From JADKIH01 sp049363815 (lineage in GTDB: Bacteria > Bacteroidota > Bacteroidia > AKYH767-A > 2013-40CM-41-45): 56,945 bases of DNA. Position 1 is the stretch's first letter; each line of letters starts with the position of its first letter. Where the stretch lies: assembly GCA_049363815.1 (NCBI GenBank), contig JBMQEM010000143.1, positions 1-56,945 on the forward strand, written 5' to 3'. The position numbers and the translations under genes were made by a program. Positions 55,781-56,945 of the stretch are shown here, piece by piece. The notes below the pieces were generated by a model, which ran no database searches, was not told the DNA's origin, and saw only the letters and a program-made list of their open reading frames with translations.

Positions 55781-56254
55781 TCAAATGATTTTGTCGAATG
55801 AGAATATAACTCTCGTTTCTTTAATTTTGTTGAAAGGAATAATATTTAGTTGTTTTTGTTTTTCTTTTTTGTTGCCGGTTTTAACAGTGATGTCTTCATT
55901 GAGCGACAACTCGTTTTCATCTGCAGCCATTAAAGTTCCTGTATGCTTTACTCCATCAAAAGTGAGAACGCTTACTTCACGGCCAATGCGTTTGTGAAAT
56001 TGTTTCAGGACAAGAAGTGGTTCTTCCATTCCCGGTGATCCGACTTCCAGTTCACGATGTTCAAAGACCGGTGTGTTTTCAAAGTGTGCTTGTAAATGGC
56101 GATTCACTTTGACACAATCTTCGATCATAATTCCTTGCGGGTGATCGAGAGTTACCAGCACTTTTCCCGGAGTAACCTTAACTTCAACAAGAAAATTATC
56201 ACTACCGGCGATCTTTTCTTCTACTAATTTCGTTATTTCTTCTTTAATGTCCAT
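55781..56254 (-). CDS. rimP: Ribosome maturation factor RimP
   Basis: 157 residues. The N-terminal part (MDIKEEITKLVEEKIAGSDNFLVEVKVTPGKVLVTLDHPQG) and EDCVKVNRHLQAHFENTP, then YELEVGSPGMEEPL-like EHRELEVGSPGMEEPL, are RimP signatures; the C-terminal SH3-like part (GREVSVLTFDGVKHTGTL...) follows. Needed for 30S maturation. First gene of the operon; its leader carries a terminator-like hairpin. Confidence 0.97.
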   Translation of the reverse strand: MDIKEEITKLVEEKIAGSDNFLVEVKVTPGKVLVTLDHPQGIMIEDCVKVNRHLQAHFENTPVFEHRELEVGSPGMEEPLLVLKQFHKRIGREVSVLTFDGVKHTGTLMAADENELSLNEDITVKTGNKKEKQKQLNIIPFNKIKETRVIFSFDKII

Positions 56255-56269
56255 TGATAATCAATAAAA

Positions 56270-56319
56270 AAGGGGACTTCGGTCCCCTTCTTCTTTTCTC
56301 TAAATCTGTTGCAAATATA
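56270..56319 (-). promoter_or_regulatory. rimP-nusA-infB promoter and leader hairpin (attenuator candidate)
   Basis: On the minus strand TATATTTG (56319-56312) is an exact TAnnTTTG -7 box; no clear TTG lies at the -33 spacing. About 22 bases on, AAGGGGAC / CGAA / GTCCCCTT (56289-56270) forms an 8-bp GC-rich hairpin followed by six T, all the parts of an intrinsic terminator, 15 bases before the rimP ATG at 56254. No gene precedes it on this strand, so it can only act on the operon itself. The rest of the 239-base divergent gap shows nothing else I can name. Confidence 0.6.
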
Positions 56320-56493
56320 GAAAAAATCTTGTTTTCCACCTCATAAACAAGAGAATAATTTCTAATTTCTCTCGTGTTGGGTCTCTTTTTGCCTTAATAT
56401 CTAAAAGTTTGATTCCTGTATTGTTAAAAGACAGACCTTTGTATAGGAATCTCAGTTTTACAATAGTCGAATTTTATAAAAAAATAAGGTTTT

Positions 56494-56945
56494 ATGGACA
56501 TTTTCGCATTATCAGGTCAAAAAAAGCGGGTGATAATTTTGGGTGGTGGTTTTGGTGGAATTGAGATCGCCCGACAGTTGGACACCAGAAAGTATGAAGT
56601 TTTACTCATCGACAAGCATAATTATTTCACGTTTCAGCCTTTGCTGTATCAGGTTGCTACGGGTGGCCTGGAGCCGGATTCGGTCGCTTATCCACTCAGA
56701 AAGATCATCAGTAAAAACAAGAAGGTGCTTTTCAGATTGGCAGAGGTTCAAAAAATTGATTCTGCAAATTCCAGGGTTGAAACATCAATTGGGGTATTGC
56801 CATATGATAAATTGATAATTGCAACCGGGGCAGCAACTAACTTTTTTAACATGACAGAAACCGAACAAAATGCTCTGTCATTGAAAAGTGTAACAGATGC
56901 TTTGAGCATCCGTTCGTTTGTTTTGCAAAAATTCGAAGCTGCTTT
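56494..56945 (+). CDS. ndh: Type II NADH dehydrogenase-like FAD oxidoreductase (3' end outside window)
   Basis: The first 150 residues. An N-terminal FAD-binding GGGFGG motif (VIILGGGFGGIEIARQL) follows MDIFALSGQKKR, then FTFQPLLYQVATGGLEPDSVAYPLRK, the segment conserved in type II NADH dehydrogenases, and YDKLIIATGAATNFF. Membrane-associated quinone reductase of the respiratory chain, not proton-pumping. No stop codon before the right edge. It is divergent from rimP. Confidence 0.9.
   Translation, partial: MDIFALSGQKKRVIILGGGFGGIEIARQLDTRKYEVLLIDKHNYFTFQPLLYQVATGGLEPDSVAYPLRKIISKNKKVLFRLAEVQKIDSANSRVETSIGVLPYDKLIIATGAATNFFNMTETEQNALSLKSVTDALSIRSFVLQKFEAA

Overview
The window is AT-rich chromosomal DNA of a Bacteroidota (Flavobacteriia/Bacteroidia-like) bacterium. 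The signs are type IX secretion (T9SS) C-terminal sorting domains of type A and type B, SprB-like repeat adhesins, TAnnTTTG-type promoter boxes and the rimP-nusA-infB operon. It divides at about 16.65 kb into an accessory island on the left and chromosomal backbone on the right.

Left, 1-16.65 kb: an integrative island ending at a tyrosine recombinase (15159-16406, minus), three AGGGGAAGGTA repeats and a tRNA 3'-end fragment (about 16619-16645) followed by a terminator. The intact tRNA target should lie beyond the left edge. The cargo looks like anti-phage defence: a 1453-residue STAND/NACHT-like NTPase with a C-terminal PD-(D/E)XK-like nuclease (3153-7514), followed by a TIR-like/deoxyribosyltransferase-like protein (7665-8276) and a small unknown protein (8310-8573); a DUF4238 protein (8958-9860); and a Gabija-like OLD-TOPRIM nuclease plus compact UvrD-like helicase pair (10962-13735). 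Decay marks (a nonsense-mutated lipoprotein tail, a truncated ORF, tRNA half-genes) show a composite, turning-over region. A large partial Ala-rich protein of unknown function runs off the left edge.

Middle, 16.7-38.8 kb: secreted and surface proteins: a SAM methyltransferase, an M6-like metalloprotease with CUB and T9SS domains, a mono-cluster ferredoxin, two giant paralogous PKD/Ig/SprB-repeat proteins with type B sorting domains (20703-26702 and 27000-31883), and a divergent 2173-residue CotH-kinase/lamin-tail protein with 11 Ig-like repeats. The two giant paralogs are a tandem duplication that includes upstream DNA, and their sorting-domain DNA is unusually alike.

38.8-41.9 kb: radA, then a decayed REP-associated tyrosine transposase (RAYT) element nested in two sets of inverted repeats with a 45-bp tandem REP-like array.

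Right, 41.9-56.9 kb: housekeeping genes: a minus-strand run (DUF502 protein, Kir-type K+ channel, flippase-like membrane protein, rfaE2-type ADP-heptose synthase, lipoprotein), a YjbR-family protein, an EamA exporter, secreted T9SS proteins (beta-propeller, beta-helix), a SPOR protein, the rimP-nusA-infB operon with a terminator-like hairpin in its leader, and the start of a type II NADH dehydrogenase gene.

All family assignments come from reading motifs by eye; no database search was run.
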